The notes under the pieces are model-generated. The model saw only the letters and a list, made by a program, of their open reading frames with translations, searched no databases and was not told the DNA's origin. From an uncultured Clostridia bacterium (GTDB lineage Bacteria; Bacillota; Clostridia; Oscillospirales; Acutalibacteraceae): a stretch of 60,265 bases of DNA. The stretch is from assembly GCA_944384855.1 (NCBI GenBank), contig CALWUY010000037.1:1-60265 (forward strand), read 5' to 3'. Positions 8,135-15,947 of this stretch are shown piece by piece. Made by a program: the position numbers and the translations under genes. Every line of letters starts with the position of its first letter. The first letter of the stretch is position 1.

Positions 8135-8437
8135 AGATTGCAACATTGCAGTGTGTCCTTTCTGCATTGTAAAAATGATGACAATGGGAGTCATTTGCAT
8201 TGTTGCATTGTTAAATTCCGCCGCCGATTATGCGCCGTGATTCGCCCTGTGTGGCGACCAAAACACAAAAAGGAGTAAACACCCCACTTCTGAATTAAAA
8301 TGCGAATTTGGGGCGGTTTTGGAAACTTCAGGTTTTCGACACCCAGACTTCAGTCTGGGGCAAGCAGAGCGTCCGGCTATCCGCCGTGTCGCCAAAATTA
8401 CGGGCGGTAGCCCGAACCCACTATTATTACGAAAGGA
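8135..8437 (+). other. Candidate origin of transfer region upstream of mobC
   Basis: This 300-bp gap has no gene but contains several structured segments: clustered TGCATTG and CAATG motifs at about 8143-8213, a CACCCC/GGGGCG pair around 8281-8316, and a hairpin CCCAGAC-TTCA-GTCTGGG at 8342-8359. Mobilization genes usually start next to oriT, so this is the best candidate here. The nick site cannot be assigned by eye. Confidence 0.45.
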
Positions 8438-8446
8438 ATGATGGAA

Positions 8447-8776
8447 ATGGCAGAAAACCGTAGGCGCAGTGAAACGCTGACCGTCCGCCTCACCAAAGCG
8501 GAAAAGGCGGCGATCATTGCAAAATCAAAGCGAGCCAAGATGACATTGACCGAATATCTCTTGGCGGTGTCAAGGGACACAAAAATCGTGTTACCGCCCG
8601 ACATTGCGCCGATCATTTTGGAACTAAAGCGCATCGGCAACAACCTAAATCAAATCGCAGCGAAGGTTAATTCGGGCGTGACCTATGTAGAAAATCTAAC
8701 AGAAGTAATCGAAAATCAAAATAAGATTTACGATTTACTTTTGAAACTCACGGAGGAATGCAGATGGCAACGGTAA
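8447..8776 (+). CDS. mobC: MobC-like relaxosome accessory protein
   Basis: A 109-aa basic protein starting MAENRRRSETLTVRLTKAEK, with a ribbon-helix-helix-like beginning (TVRLTKAEKAAIIAKSK, MTLTEYLLAVSRD) and the bacterial mobilization motif LKRIGNNLNQIAAKVN at about residues 62-77. MobC proteins bind oriT and assist the relaxase in opening the DNA. The ATG at 8447 is 9 bases after AAAGGA; two earlier ATGs at 8438 and 8441 are too close to it. The end overlaps the relaxase start by 13 bases, implying translational coupling. Confidence 0.9.
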   Translation: MAENRRRSETLTVRLTKAEKAAIIAKSKRAKMTLTEYLLAVSRDTKIVLPPDIAPIILELKRIGNNLNQIAAKVNSGVTYVENLTEVIENQNKIYDLLLKLTEECRWQR

Positions 8777-10251
8777 CTTTTATTCCAGAAACAAAGCAGT
8801 CGATCAGTGCAATGCGCGGTCTCATCAATTACTGTTTGCAAGACTGCAAAGTCCGTGACGAGCGAAGCGGTCGCAGACTTGTGGGCGGCGTAAATTGTAA
8901 CGGCGAGAACGCTTACACCGAGTTTATGACAACAAAAAATTCTTACGGCAAAACAACGGGTATGAATTTTTATCAGTACGTTCAGTCCTTCTCACCAAGA
9001 GAGGATATCACTCCCGAAAGGGCGCATCAAATCGGTTTGGAGTTTTCACAAAAAGCGTGGCCCGGTCACGAAGTATTAGTGACTACCCACAGCGATGCCG
9101 AGCATATTCATTCCCACTTTGTTATAAACTCGGTGAACTTTGAAAACGGATATAAGCTCCGTCAAAACCCACAGTCGCTTATAAAACTTCGTGCACTCAG
9201 CGATGAGATATGCAAGGCGTATGGACTGAGTATCCTCACCCGATATGAAGGCGGCGGCTCAAAAGTTTCAAGCCGCGAGTACCGAGCCGCCGTCAAGGGT
9301 GAGAGTTGGAAGTTCAGGCTGATGTCTGATATCGACTCGGTGATGAACAAAAGCGGCAACAAACAAGATTTTATATCCGAAATGCAAAGGCGCGGATATG
9401 AAATCACTTGGACGGACGAGCGAAAATATATTACTTTCACTTGTCCTAACGGTAAAAAATGCAGAGATAAAACTCTGCACGATGAAAAATATTTAAAGGA
9501 GAATATCGAATATGAATTACAATTCAGACAGCAGCACTACAAGAACAGAAAACAGTTTGGTGGAGAACCTTACCAAAAAAAACGCGCAAGGGATAGCCGA
9601 GATGCGCACAGACGCTCTGCCCGTTATGGTTCCAATTCAGGAAAAAGATTGGGATACGATGGTAGGACTGTTGCAGTCGGCGGTGGACTTTCAACCGAAG
9701 GTGTACGAACTGATGAGAACCCTTCTAACCGTATCAAAAATGAAATCGATGATGGAACAGTGGTCGGCAACGGAACAGCAACAGTTCGACAAGGTGATCA
9801 AGGAGATGACCTACAAGCTGAGCAGTCAGCAGACGGCGGTGGAAAATATTTTACTTCAGATGAAGAACTACGAGCAACAGGCTGGGAGTCATCTCGAAAA
9901 AGTTATGAACGATACCTTGGCACAGGGCAAGGAACTGGAGAAGGCTATCGCCAAGGCGCAGGAGAAAACAGACCGCCGCACATGGCTGATCCGCACGGCG
10001 ATATCGGTGGGAGCATTGCTGTTGGCGGCGGTGTTATCAACTCTGCTCTGCGCTCTTTGGCTGGTGTAACAGACGGCAGTGAAGATCCCGAGGAACGCCG
10101 TAAAAGAATTGAGGCAGAACAAAATGCCTCAAACCTCGGTGCAGTTATCGGTCTTGCGGTAGGGCTTGTCTCTGCCGCAACCGACAGCACCGACGATGAA
10201 CTTCCCGAGGATCTCGCGGAAGAACAAAACGAAATAACTATGAAAATGTAA
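8764..10251 (+). CDS. mobA: MobA/VirD2-type relaxase
   Basis: A 495-aa relaxase that nicks oriT and pilots the strand in conjugation. Residues 1-190 hold the catalytic domain: a histidine triad HSDAEHIHSHFVINSVN at about 109-125, of the HxDxxHxHxH kind, and an N-terminal Tyr-containing segment (GLINYCLQ, around residues 19-26). The ATG at 8764 lies 7 bases after GGAGG; an ATG at 8758 is too close. From about residue 250 to the end the sequence turns into Gly/Arg/Asp-rich low complexity with little predicted structure. This exactly coincides with a second reading frame in the same DNA (next entry), so the relaxase tail seems constrained by the nested gene. Confidence 0.9.
   Translation: MATVTFIPETKQSISAMRGLINYCLQDCKVRDERSGRRLVGGVNCNGENAYTEFMTTKNSYGKTTGMNFYQYVQSFSPREDITPERAHQIGLEFSQKAWPGHEVLVTTHSDAEHIHSHFVINSVNFENGYKLRQNPQSLIKLRALSDEICKAYGLSILTRYEGGGSKVSSREYRAAVKGESWKFRLMSDIDSVMNKSGNKQDFISEMQRRGYEITWTDERKYITFTCPNGKKCRDKTLHDEKYLKENIEYELQFRQQHYKNRKQFGGEPYQKKRARDSRDAHRRSARYGSNSGKRLGYDGRTVAVGGGLSTEGVRTDENPSNRIKNEIDDGTVVGNGTATVRQGDQGDDLQAEQSADGGGKYFTSDEELRATGWESSRKSYERYLGTGQGTGEGYRQGAGENRPPHMADPHGDIGGSIAVGGGVINSALRSLAGVTDGSEDPEERRKRIEAEQNASNLGAVIGLAVGLVSAATDSTDDELPEDLAEEQNEITMKM
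9512..10069 (+). CDS. Gene nested in the relaxase gene, MobB-like coiled-coil membrane protein
   Basis: A 185-aa frame lies wholly inside mobA in a different frame. It has its own ribosome site (AAAGGAG, 10 bases before the ATG). The product looks like a real protein: residues 40-135 are helical and Gln/Glu/Lys-rich (for example VENILLQMKNYEQQAGSHLEK), probably coiled coil, and the C-terminus has a single membrane segment AISVGALLLAAVLSTLLCALWLV after basic residues. In ColE1-type plasmids, mobB is encoded inside mobA in the same manner and its product is membrane-associated. By contrast the mobA frame here is low complexity. I infer a mobilization accessory protein; sequence homology to MobB is not demonstrated. 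Confidence 0.75.
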   Translation: MNYNSDSSTTRTENSLVENLTKKNAQGIAEMRTDALPVMVPIQEKDWDTMVGLLQSAVDFQPKVYELMRTLLTVSKMKSMMEQWSATEQQQFDKVIKEMTYKLSSQQTAVENILLQMKNYEQQAGSHLEKVMNDTLAQGKELEKAIAKAQEKTDRRTWLIRTAISVGALLLAAVLSTLLCALWLV

Positions 10252-10293
10252 TTGAGATATCCGGTACGGAAATCTTGAAGAAAGGAACCGCTT

Positions 10294-10611
10294 ATGAATA
10301 TTAGAAATTATTATACGATGTTTAAAAATGAACCCGATGTGTTGACCGTGCCGGATGTGGTAAGGCTGTTGCAGTTTGGTAAAAATACCGTTTACAGTCT
10401 TATCAAAGAAGGTAGGATTGGTAGCATCAAACAAGGCAAGAAAATTATTGTGCCGAAGGTTTGTTTGGTTGAGTTCTTGACCAATGCAGGAAACTATCAG
10501 ACACCGTCCCCGACAGTCCCGAATAATCTCTGGACTTATGAAGATGGTTGTGATAGTGTTGGTGTTGCCCGAGAATACACCAAACCTAATTCTCAAAAGA
10601 AAGGAGCGTGA
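10294..10611 (+). CDS. Excisionase-like helix-turn-helix protein
   Basis: A 105-aa protein with an excisionase/MerR-like HTH: VLTVPDVVRLLQFGKNTVYSLIKEGRIGSIKQGKKIIVPKVCLVEFL at about residues 16-62 (the strand-turn KKIIVPK is the characteristic wing). Residues 65-105 are Pro/Thr-rich and less conserved. It is located 4 bp before the integrase gene, the usual place of a recombination directionality factor, and has ribosome site AAAGGAA. It probably controls the direction of integrase action and may regulate transcription too. Confidence 0.85.
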   Translation: MNIRNYYTMFKNEPDVLTVPDVVRLLQFGKNTVYSLIKEGRIGSIKQGKKIIVPKVCLVEFLTNAGNYQTPSPTVPNNLWTYEDGCDSVGVAREYTKPNSQKKGA

Positions 10612-10615
10612 GTAA

Positions 10616-11803
10616 ATGAAACGAATCACAGGACACCTGACCGAGAAAAACAAAAAGTGGTATGCGGTCATCAATCTGTATGACACAGACGGTAAGCGCA
10701 AAGAGAAATGGCAAGGTCTGAATCTTGATGCGAACAAAGGTAACAAGCGTGAGGCGGAACACCGCCTCCGCCAAATCCTTGACCAATACAACACCGACGA
10801 CCTATACAAGCGTGAGAATATGTCCCACGCCGACAAAGAGCGTAGCCGAGTGGCACACATGCAGGTGGCGGATTATCTTCCTGAGTGGCTCGAGTCGCAC
10901 AAGGTAAACGTGTCGGAAACCACCTACGAAGGCTACAAGCTGATGATACAGTCACGAATGGTTCCGTTCTTCCGTGCCTGCGGTGACCTCAAGGTCAAGG
11001 ACATTACGGGTGATGAAATCAACGATTACTATGTTCGCATCCGCAATGACGGACTCAAAGGCACAACTGCTCAACGCCATCACGCACTGTTGCATCTTGC
11101 TTTCAAGTCGGCGGTCAAGCGCAGGGTGATACCGAGCAATCCCGTTGAGCAAGCCGACAGACCGAAGGCGCAACAGTATATCGGCAAGTATTATAACACC
11201 ACCGAGCTGAAAGAACTGCTCGACAAAACGGTGAATGACCCGATACACATTGTAATCTTCCTTGCAGCTTACTATGGGCTTAGGCGTAGCGAAGTGCTTG
11301 GACTGAAATGGTCGGCGGTGGACTTTGAAAACAAGACGGTCAGCATCAGTCACAAGGTGGTACAGAACGATAAAGGCGTTGTCGGTATGGACGTTATGAA
11401 GACGAAATCTTCCTACCGCACACTGCCTTTGATACCTCAGGTGGAAGAAGTTCTCCTTGCTGAGAAAGAAAAGCAAGAGGAAATGATGCGAGTGATGCGC
11501 CGAGGTTATTGCAAAAAATACACCGACTACATCTGTGTAGATGCAATCGGTGAAATTATAAAACCCAACTACGTGACCGACCATTTTAAAGTGGTGCTGA
11601 AAGAAAAGGGATTAAAACCTGTACGCTTTCACGACCTGCGACACAGTTGTGCATCACTACTCCTCGCAAACGGTGTGCCGATGAAAATGATTCAGGACTG
11701 GCTCGGTCATAGTGATATGGGAACAACCGCAAATATTTACAGTCACATCGATAGTGAGAGCAAGAAAGCAAGTGCGATGGCGATCGGATCAGCTTTGGGA
11801 TAA
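10616..11803 (+). CDS. int: Tyrosine recombinase (site-specific integrase)
   Basis: A 395-aa integrase that inserts and excises the element. Residues 1-60 look like an arm-binding domain (AP2-like, YAVINLYDTDGKRKEKW), 80-175 a core-binding SAM-like domain, and 195-385 the catalytic domain. Catalytic residues seen: R223 in GLRRSEVLGL, K252 or K254 in the beta-hairpin, H329 and R332 in HDLRHSCASLLL, H355 in WLGHSDMGTT, and nucleophile Y365 in ANIYSHID. All are intact, so the enzyme should be active. It follows the xis-like gene by 4 bp and ends 42 bp before tRNA-Ser, which is thus the likely attachment site. Family length is normal (380-400 aa). Confidence 0.95.
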   Translation: MKRITGHLTEKNKKWYAVINLYDTDGKRKEKWQGLNLDANKGNKREAEHRLRQILDQYNTDDLYKRENMSHADKERSRVAHMQVADYLPEWLESHKVNVSETTYEGYKLMIQSRMVPFFRACGDLKVKDITGDEINDYYVRIRNDGLKGTTAQRHHALLHLAFKSAVKRRVIPSNPVEQADRPKAQQYIGKYYNTTELKELLDKTVNDPIHIVIFLAAYYGLRRSEVLGLKWSAVDFENKTVSISHKVVQNDKGVVGMDVMKTKSSYRTLPLIPQVEEVLLAEKEKQEEMMRVMRRGYCKKYTDYICVDAIGEIIKPNYVTDHFKVVLKEKGLKPVRFHDLRHSCASLLLANGVPMKMIQDWLGHSDMGTTANIYSHIDSESKKASAMAIGSALG

Positions 11804-11811
11804 AAGAGAAA

Positions 11812-11841
11812 ACTCCTTGAAGGATAAAACCTTCAAGGAGT
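11812..11841 (+). terminator. Hairpin between the integrase gene and tRNA-Ser
   Basis: ACTCCTTGAAGG and CCTTCAAGGAGT form a perfect 12-bp stem with loop ATAAAA. No T run follows on the plus strand, but on the minus strand the stem is followed by TTTTCTCTTTTATC, so it most likely terminates the tRNA-Ser transcript and may act for both directions. Confidence 0.6.
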
Positions 11842-11844
11842 CCT

Positions 11845-11933
11845 TGGCGGAGACGGCGAGATTCGAACTCGCGGGGGATTGCTCCCTAACTGATTTCGAG
11901 TCAGCCCCGTTATGACCACTTCGATACGTCTCC
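11845..11933 (-). tRNA. tRNA-Ser (anticodon CGA)
   Basis: The minus strand folds as a complete tRNA-Ser: acceptor GGAGACG pairing with CGTCTCC, anticodon loop CTCGAAA giving anticodon CGA, a long variable arm, T-loop GAGTTCGAATCTC and encoded CCA. The 3' half (from the anticodon loop on) borders the integrase gene and the 5' half is on the chromosomal side, so the gene appears reconstituted by the element. No good promoter is seen immediately upstream; the closest strong one is at 12,555-12,583, beyond two more partial copies. Confidence 0.92.
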
Positions 11934-12076
11934 ATATAAAATTGTAAAGGCAAAGCCAATTTACCAAATTGCGAGAAAACTGCGAGATGCAGAATTCTGA
12001 AAATGCAAACCGAAGTCCCCAAACCCCCGATAAATAAAGGGTTTACGGAGAAAGGCAAGTGACAGACCCGACTATG

Positions 12077-12116
12077 TTTCGAGTCAGCCCCGTTATGACC
12101 ACTTCGATACCTCTCC
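12077..12116 (-). pseudogene. tRNA-Ser(CGA) 5' half, copy 2
   Basis: The 40 bases from the anticodon-loop segment CTCGAAA back to the 5' end repeat the tRNA at 11,845-11,933 with one visible substitution in the acceptor strand (GGAGAGG for GGAGACG). The match stops at the anticodon loop; beyond it the sequence is unrelated. It looks like a remnant attachment site. Confidence 0.85.
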
Positions 12117-12267
12117 ATGTATGTTAACTCGGAAAACCGAGATTAACGCAAGTATTCGGTTGTATTAGAATTTCTGTTAGAACTCACGGTGTGCCTGCGG
12201 CGGGCGAATGCCCGAAACCCGCACGGTTAAAGGCTTTTCGGAAGTCTGGCTTCCGTTTGCCGAAGGA

Positions 12268-12308
12268 GATTTCGAGTGCCGCACCTTCGACCTCTCGGAC
12301 AACTCTCC
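12268..12308 (-). pseudogene. 5' half of a second type of tRNA-Ser
   Basis: GGAGAGTTGTCCGAGAGG followed by TCGAAGGTGCGGCA and the loop CTCGAAA matches the 5' half of another common bacterial tRNA-Ser, again ending at the anticodon loop. Upstream (right) a possible promoter TTGGTC, 17 bp, TATACT precedes it. No matching 3' half was found. It differs from the neighbouring copies across the D arm, so it came from another serine tRNA locus or host. Confidence 0.7.
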
Positions 12309-12471
12309 ACGAGTATATTTCAATCTGTTTTTCCGACCAATAAAAATTCATTCAAAAAACTTTTGGGAAGAAAAACAGGAAAGAAAACTAAAAATTATTC
12401 GATTTTCAAGTTTGAAAACCTCAATAAAATCAAGGTTTTTCTACAGACGTAACTACCAAACGGTCTTAAAT

Positions 12472-12511
12472 TTTCGAGTCAGCCCCGTTATGACCACTTC
12501 GATACGTCTCC
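12472..12511 (-). pseudogene. tRNA-Ser(CGA) 5' half, copy 3, at the probable ancestral site
   Basis: It is identical to the 5' half of the intact tRNA-Ser over 40 bases up to the anticodon loop. It lies directly downstream of a strong promoter and a leader hairpin, so this is likely the original chromosomal 5' end of the tRNA gene, displaced from its 3' half by one or more integrations. Between the copies, 11,934-12,471 holds no recognisable gene. Confidence 0.8.
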
Positions 12512-12515
12512 ATAT

Positions 12516-12583
12516 TAATCAGTGCTATATAAAAAATATTATACAGCACTGATTATTATATTAAATTTCATTTATATTGTCAA
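12516..12583 (-). promoter_or_regulatory. Promoter and leader hairpin of the tRNA-Ser region
   Basis: On the minus strand TTGACA (12,578-12,583) and TATAAT (12,555-12,560) are 17 bp apart, a consensus promoter. Just downstream AATCAGTGCT and AGCACTGATT form a 10-bp stem ending a few bases before the tRNA 5' half. It would drive leftward transcription through the partial copies to the intact tRNA-Ser 650 bp away. Confidence 0.8.
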
Positions 12584-12629
12584 GGATTAAAATCAAATTA
12601 TATATTTTAATATTTAATTATAAGTTTGA

Positions 12630-13946
12630 TTATTTTAAATACTCAGGGAGTAAATCATTTGCAGTTATATATTCATAGCTCTGTCTTTTGATTGCCAGAC
12701 TGCTTTTTCCGTTATTTACCAGAATTAATGCAGGAACTGTATTCCTGTTATAATTGCTTGCCATTGAATAATTATATGCTCCGGTGGTGAGCACAGCTAA
12801 AATATCGCCTCGTGCAAGGCTGTGGGGCATAGGGGTGTCCCAGGTGATCATATCTCCGGATTCGCAGCATTTTCCCGCTATTGAAACAAATCTGTCATGT
12901 TTCTCGTTCATTTTTGATGCGCAGTATGCCGTGTATTTTGCGTCGTAAAGTGCTGTGCGAACATTTTCAAACATTCCGCCGTCACACATACAGTAAGTTC
13001 GTATATCGGTTATTTCTTTCATACCGTTTACGGTGTAAAGAGTTGTTCCGGTTTCTCCGATAATACTTCTGCCGGGTTCAATTGAAACCAACGGCAACGG
13101 ATAGTCTCTTTCGCTGCAAAGTGTAGTTAGACTTTCAGAAATAAGTTTTATGAAAGCTTCAAACTGTTTTGGCTCATCCGCTTCGGTATATCTTACACCG
13201 AAGCCGCCTCCGCAGTTGAATTCCTTTATTACTGCTCCGAGCTTTTCTCTCACATCACACGCAAAATCCACGAAATGCCTGCATAGTTCCTTGAACGGAT
13301 CTTCGCTGAATATCTGAGAACCTATGTGACAATGTATTCCGTGAAGATTCATCCATTTGCTGTTATTGATGATTTCTGCCGCTTTTATTGCCTGACCGTC
13401 AATTACACCGAATCCGAACTTACAGTCCATTTTTGCTGTCTGCACTGCGTGATGGGCATGTACGTCAATATTCGGACGAAGCCGGATGGATACGTTTATT
13501 GGCTTGCTCAGCTCTTGACATACCTCTTCTATCATCGTTAATTCATCAAAGCCGTCGGCGATTATGCAGTAAATATCGTTTTTTACCGCCATTTCAATTT
13601 CATCCTTAGTTTTGCTGTTGCCGTGAAGTTCTAACTTTTTAGGACTTATCCCTGTTTCCAGTGCTGTGTAGAGTTCTCCTCCGGAAACTGTGTCAATGCC
13701 GAGACCTTCGCTGTCGACAATCTTAAGAATCGCTTTTGTATTAAGTGCTTTTGATGCATACATTACGCGTCCGTTTTTGAAATATTTTTCCATTGCGGAT
13801 TTAAACTTCCTGCAGTTTAGTCTCAGAAAATCTTCGTCTATTACATACAGCGGAGTGCCGTATTGCCGTGCTAAATCAACTGTATCGCATCCGCTTATGG
13901 TCAGATGTCCTTTTTCGTTTATATCCATTCCGTAGTGTAAGTTCAT
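12630..13946 (-). CDS. lysA: Diaminopimelate decarboxylase
   Basis: LysA is a PLP enzyme that converts meso-diaminopimelate to L-lysine, the last step of lysine synthesis. The 438-aa length is normal. Visible motifs: MYASKALNTKAILK (K of YASKA binds PLP, about residue 65), HGNSKTKDE, HCHIGSQI, EFNCGGGFGVRY, EPGRSIIGETG, and near the C-terminus CMCDGGMFENVR and CESGDMI (Cys-Glu-Ser-Gly-Asp). The start has ribosome site GGAGG. It is the last gene of the long leftward operon, after dapL with a 15-bp gap, so the lysine branch is grouped with glutamine-dependent nucleotide genes. The downstream 100 bp contains the tRNA promoter but no clear terminator for the operon. Confidence 0.95.
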   Translation of the reverse strand: MNLHYGMDINEKGHLTISGCDTVDLARQYGTPLYVIDEDFLRLNCRKFKSAMEKYFKNGRVMYASKALNTKAILKIVDSEGLGIDTVSGGELYTALETGISPKKLELHGNSKTKDEIEMAVKNDIYCIIADGFDELTMIEEVCQELSKPINVSIRLRPNIDVHAHHAVQTAKMDCKFGFGVIDGQAIKAAEIINNSKWMNLHGIHCHIGSQIFSEDPFKELCRHFVDFACDVREKLGAVIKEFNCGGGFGVRYTEADEPKQFEAFIKLISESLTTLCSERDYPLPLVSIEPGRSIIGETGTTLYTVNGMKEITDIRTYCMCDGGMFENVRTALYDAKYTAYCASKMNEKHDRFVSIAGKCCESGDMITWDTPMPHSLARGDILAVLTTGAYNYSMASNYNRNTVPALILVNNGKSSLAIKRQSYEYITANDLLPEYLK

Positions 13947-13961
13947 AGTATAACCTCCATA

Positions 13962-15146
13962 TTAACCTAATAGTTTTATGAGTCTTTCTGCCGCTTCTTT
14001 TGTGTCCTCCGGACTGCCGAATGTTGAAAATCTGAAATATCCTTCCCCGCAGGCACCGAAGCCTTCTCCCGGAGTTCCTACAACTTGAATCTCATTAAGC
14101 AGATAATCAAAAAATTCCCAGCTTCCCATTCCGTCGGGACATTTCATCCAAATGTAAGGCGCATTTTTTCCTCCGCAGTACCATATACCCAGTCGATCTA
14201 ATGCTGACATTAAAATCTTGGCGTTGTTTTTATATATTTTTATGTTGCTGTGAATTTGTTTCTGACCCTCTTCGGTGAAAACAGCGGCTCCGCCTTTTTG
14301 TATAATGTAGGAAACACCGTTGGTTTTTGTTGTTCGGTTTCTTACCCACATATTATTAAAGTTCATGCCCTGACGTTCCAATTTTTTCGGTATTACGGTA
14401 TATCCAAGCCGAGTCCCTGTAAAACCGGCTGTCTTTGACAGTGAGCAGATTTCAATTGAGCAGGTATCGGCTCCTTTTAATTCAAAAATACTGTGAGGAA
14501 GAGATTCATCTTCTATAAATGCTTCATAGGCTGCGTCGAACAATATAATACTGCCGTTACGGTTTGCAAAATCCACCCAGTTTTGCAGTTTTTCTTTTGT
14601 AAATACTGCTCCTGTAGGGTTGTTAGGTGAACATATATATATTATATCAGCCTTTGTTTCATCATTCGGCTCAGGTAAAAATCCGTTGTCCTGTGAAGAG
14701 GATAAATGCAGAATTTCCCTTCCGGCTATAATATTAGCATCCACATAAGCGGGGTAGGCAGGCTCTATTACAAGGCAGGAACTGCTGCGGTCAAACAGGT
14801 CAAGGATATCGCCGAGTTCATCGCTTGCGCCGCTCGATACAAACACTTCGTCAGGGGAGAGAATTACACCGCGGTTACGGTAGTATTCAGCAATCGCTTC
14901 GCGTAAAAACGCAGCTCCGCATTCCGGCATGTACCCGTGAAATCTTTCTTTTACGGCCTGATCCTCGACTGCGCTGTGAAGTTCTTTTATTACTGCATCA
15001 CACAAGGGCAAGGAAACATCGCCTATGCCCATGCGGTAAAGTTTTTTATTGGGATTTTTAGACAGATAATCTTTAGTCTTTTTTGCAATGTTATAAAATA
15101 AGTATGATTCTTTTAAATCTGCATAATGCATATTAGGCGTTATCAT
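13962..15146 (-). CDS. dapL: LL-diaminopimelate aminotransferase
   Basis: DapL is a PLP aminotransferase that makes LL-diaminopimelate directly from tetrahydrodipicolinate using glutamate as the amino donor, so it bypasses the succinyl or acetyl variants of the lysine pathway. The 394-aa protein shows IGDVSLPLCDAVIKE near residue 42, YICSPNNPTGAVF (residues about 170-182), the Asp-Ala-Ala-Tyr motif, and the PLP-lysine motif SLSKTAGFTGTRLGY. The start overlaps the dapF stop by 3 bases (ATGA), implying coupling. Together with dapF and lysA it gives the end of the lysine/cell-wall DAP pathway; dapA and dapB are not in this window. Confidence 0.95.
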   Translation of the reverse strand: MITPNMHYADLKESYLFYNIAKKTKDYLSKNPNKKLYRMGIGDVSLPLCDAVIKELHSAVEDQAVKERFHGYMPECGAAFLREAIAEYYRNRGVILSPDEVFVSSGASDELGDILDLFDRSSSCLVIEPAYPAYVDANIIAGREILHLSSSQDNGFLPEPNDETKADIIYICSPNNPTGAVFTKEKLQNWVDFANRNGSIILFDAAYEAFIEDESLPHSIFELKGADTCSIEICSLSKTAGFTGTRLGYTVIPKKLERQGMNFNNMWVRNRTTKTNGVSYIIQKGGAAVFTEEGQKQIHSNIKIYKNNAKILMSALDRLGIWYCGGKNAPYIWMKCPDGMGSWEFFDYLLNEIQVVGTPGEGFGACGEGYFRFSTFGSPEDTKEAAERLIKLLG

Positions 15147-15934
15147 TCATCAATTTCTCCTTCATAAACTGTGGCTGCAGGACCGCGCATTGTAACTGTG
15201 CCGTCATTAGAAACAGTTATATGCAGAATCCCTCCGTCAAGTAAAACAGATATGTCAGTTCCGCAGTCACAGTATTTCATGCTTATTGCCGCAGCGGCGC
15301 TTGCGCAGGCTCCCGTACCGCAGGCAAAAGTAATACCGCTGCCTCTTTCCCAAACACGCATTCTGAGTTCAGTCTTAGAAATAACCTGGACAAATTCAAC
15401 ATTTACACCGCCGGGAAAGGCACTGTGGTGCTCTATCGCCGGACCTGTTGTTGTGAGTTCTGCTTTTGATATGTCGTCAACAAATATTACCGCATGCGGA
15501 TTTCCTACCGATACAGGTATCAAAGTAACTGAACGACCGTCAATATCTAAAGTCTTTTTGTCAAATGCCTCGGCTTTACCCATATCAACCGTAACGCTGT
15601 TGACTTTGCCCGATGAAACCGATAATTCCAGTGTTTTTATTCCTGATAAAGTTTCGATTTTCAGAGTTGTTTTATCCGTATAACCCTTATCATAAAGATA
15701 TTTTCCGACACATCTGATTCCGTTGCCGCACATTTTTGCTTCGCTGCCGTCAGCATTGAAAATTCTCATTTTAAAATCAGCTTTATTTGAATGGCTGATA
15801 TAAATCATACCGTCACTTCCGGCGCCGAAGTGTCTGTCGGACAGTCGGCGGGAAAGCTCGGCGATATTTTCCGGAACCTCACCGAAAACATAAAGATAAT
15901 CATTTCCGAGTCCGTGCATTTTTGTAAAATGCAT
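15143..15934 (-). CDS. dapF: Diaminopimelate epimerase
   Basis: DapF converts LL- to meso-diaminopimelate for lysine and peptidoglycan. It is a cofactor-free epimerase using two cysteines: MCGNGIRCVGKYLY (C about residue 69) and FACGTGACASA (C about residue 207) are both present, as are the N-terminal TKMHGLGNDYLY and the GSDGMIYI motifs. The 263-aa length is slightly shorter than the usual 270-280. The ribosome site AAGGAGG precedes the ATG. It is 13 bp after carB and overlaps dapL, within the long leftward operon. Confidence 0.96.
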   Translation of the reverse strand: MHFTKMHGLGNDYLYVFGEVPENIAELSRRLSDRHFGAGSDGMIYISHSNKADFKMRIFNADGSEAKMCGNGIRCVGKYLYDKGYTDKTTLKIETLSGIKTLELSVSSGKVNSVTVDMGKAEAFDKKTLDIDGRSVTLIPVSVGNPHAVIFVDDISKAELTTTGPAIEHHSAFPGGVNVEFVQVISKTELRMRVWERGSGITFACGTGACASAAAAISMKYCDCGTDISVLLDGGILHITVSNDGTVTMRGPAATVYEGEIDE

Positions 15935-15947
15935 TGTAAAAACCTCC

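Larger units (their letters stand above)
2037..11933 (+). mobile_element. Integrative mobilizable element integrated at tRNA-Ser(CGA); left end not found
   Basis: The right half carries a mobilization and integration module in conventional order: AAA ATPase, possible oriT, mobC, mobA, a nested gene, xis-like gene and tyrosine integrase. The integrase gene ends 42 bp before an intact tRNA-Ser, a classic arrangement for tRNA-targeting elements. No type IV secretion genes are present, so it would need a helper for transfer. The left boundary could not be located: no second copy of the tRNA core was found left of 11,845, and the start of this interval is only the IS66 junction. The element may extend beyond the window or have lost its left end. 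Confidence 0.65.

Noticed and set aside
8143-8213. Iteron-type replication origin from TGCATTG repeats
   Set aside because: The copies are few, irregularly spaced and in mixed orientation; an oriT-associated region is more likely.
12117-12267. A complete tRNA formed by the foreign tRNA-Ser 5' half and the downstream GTTCTAAC segment
   Set aside because: No acceptor 3' strand pairing with GGAGAGT is found and the anticodon stem does not close.
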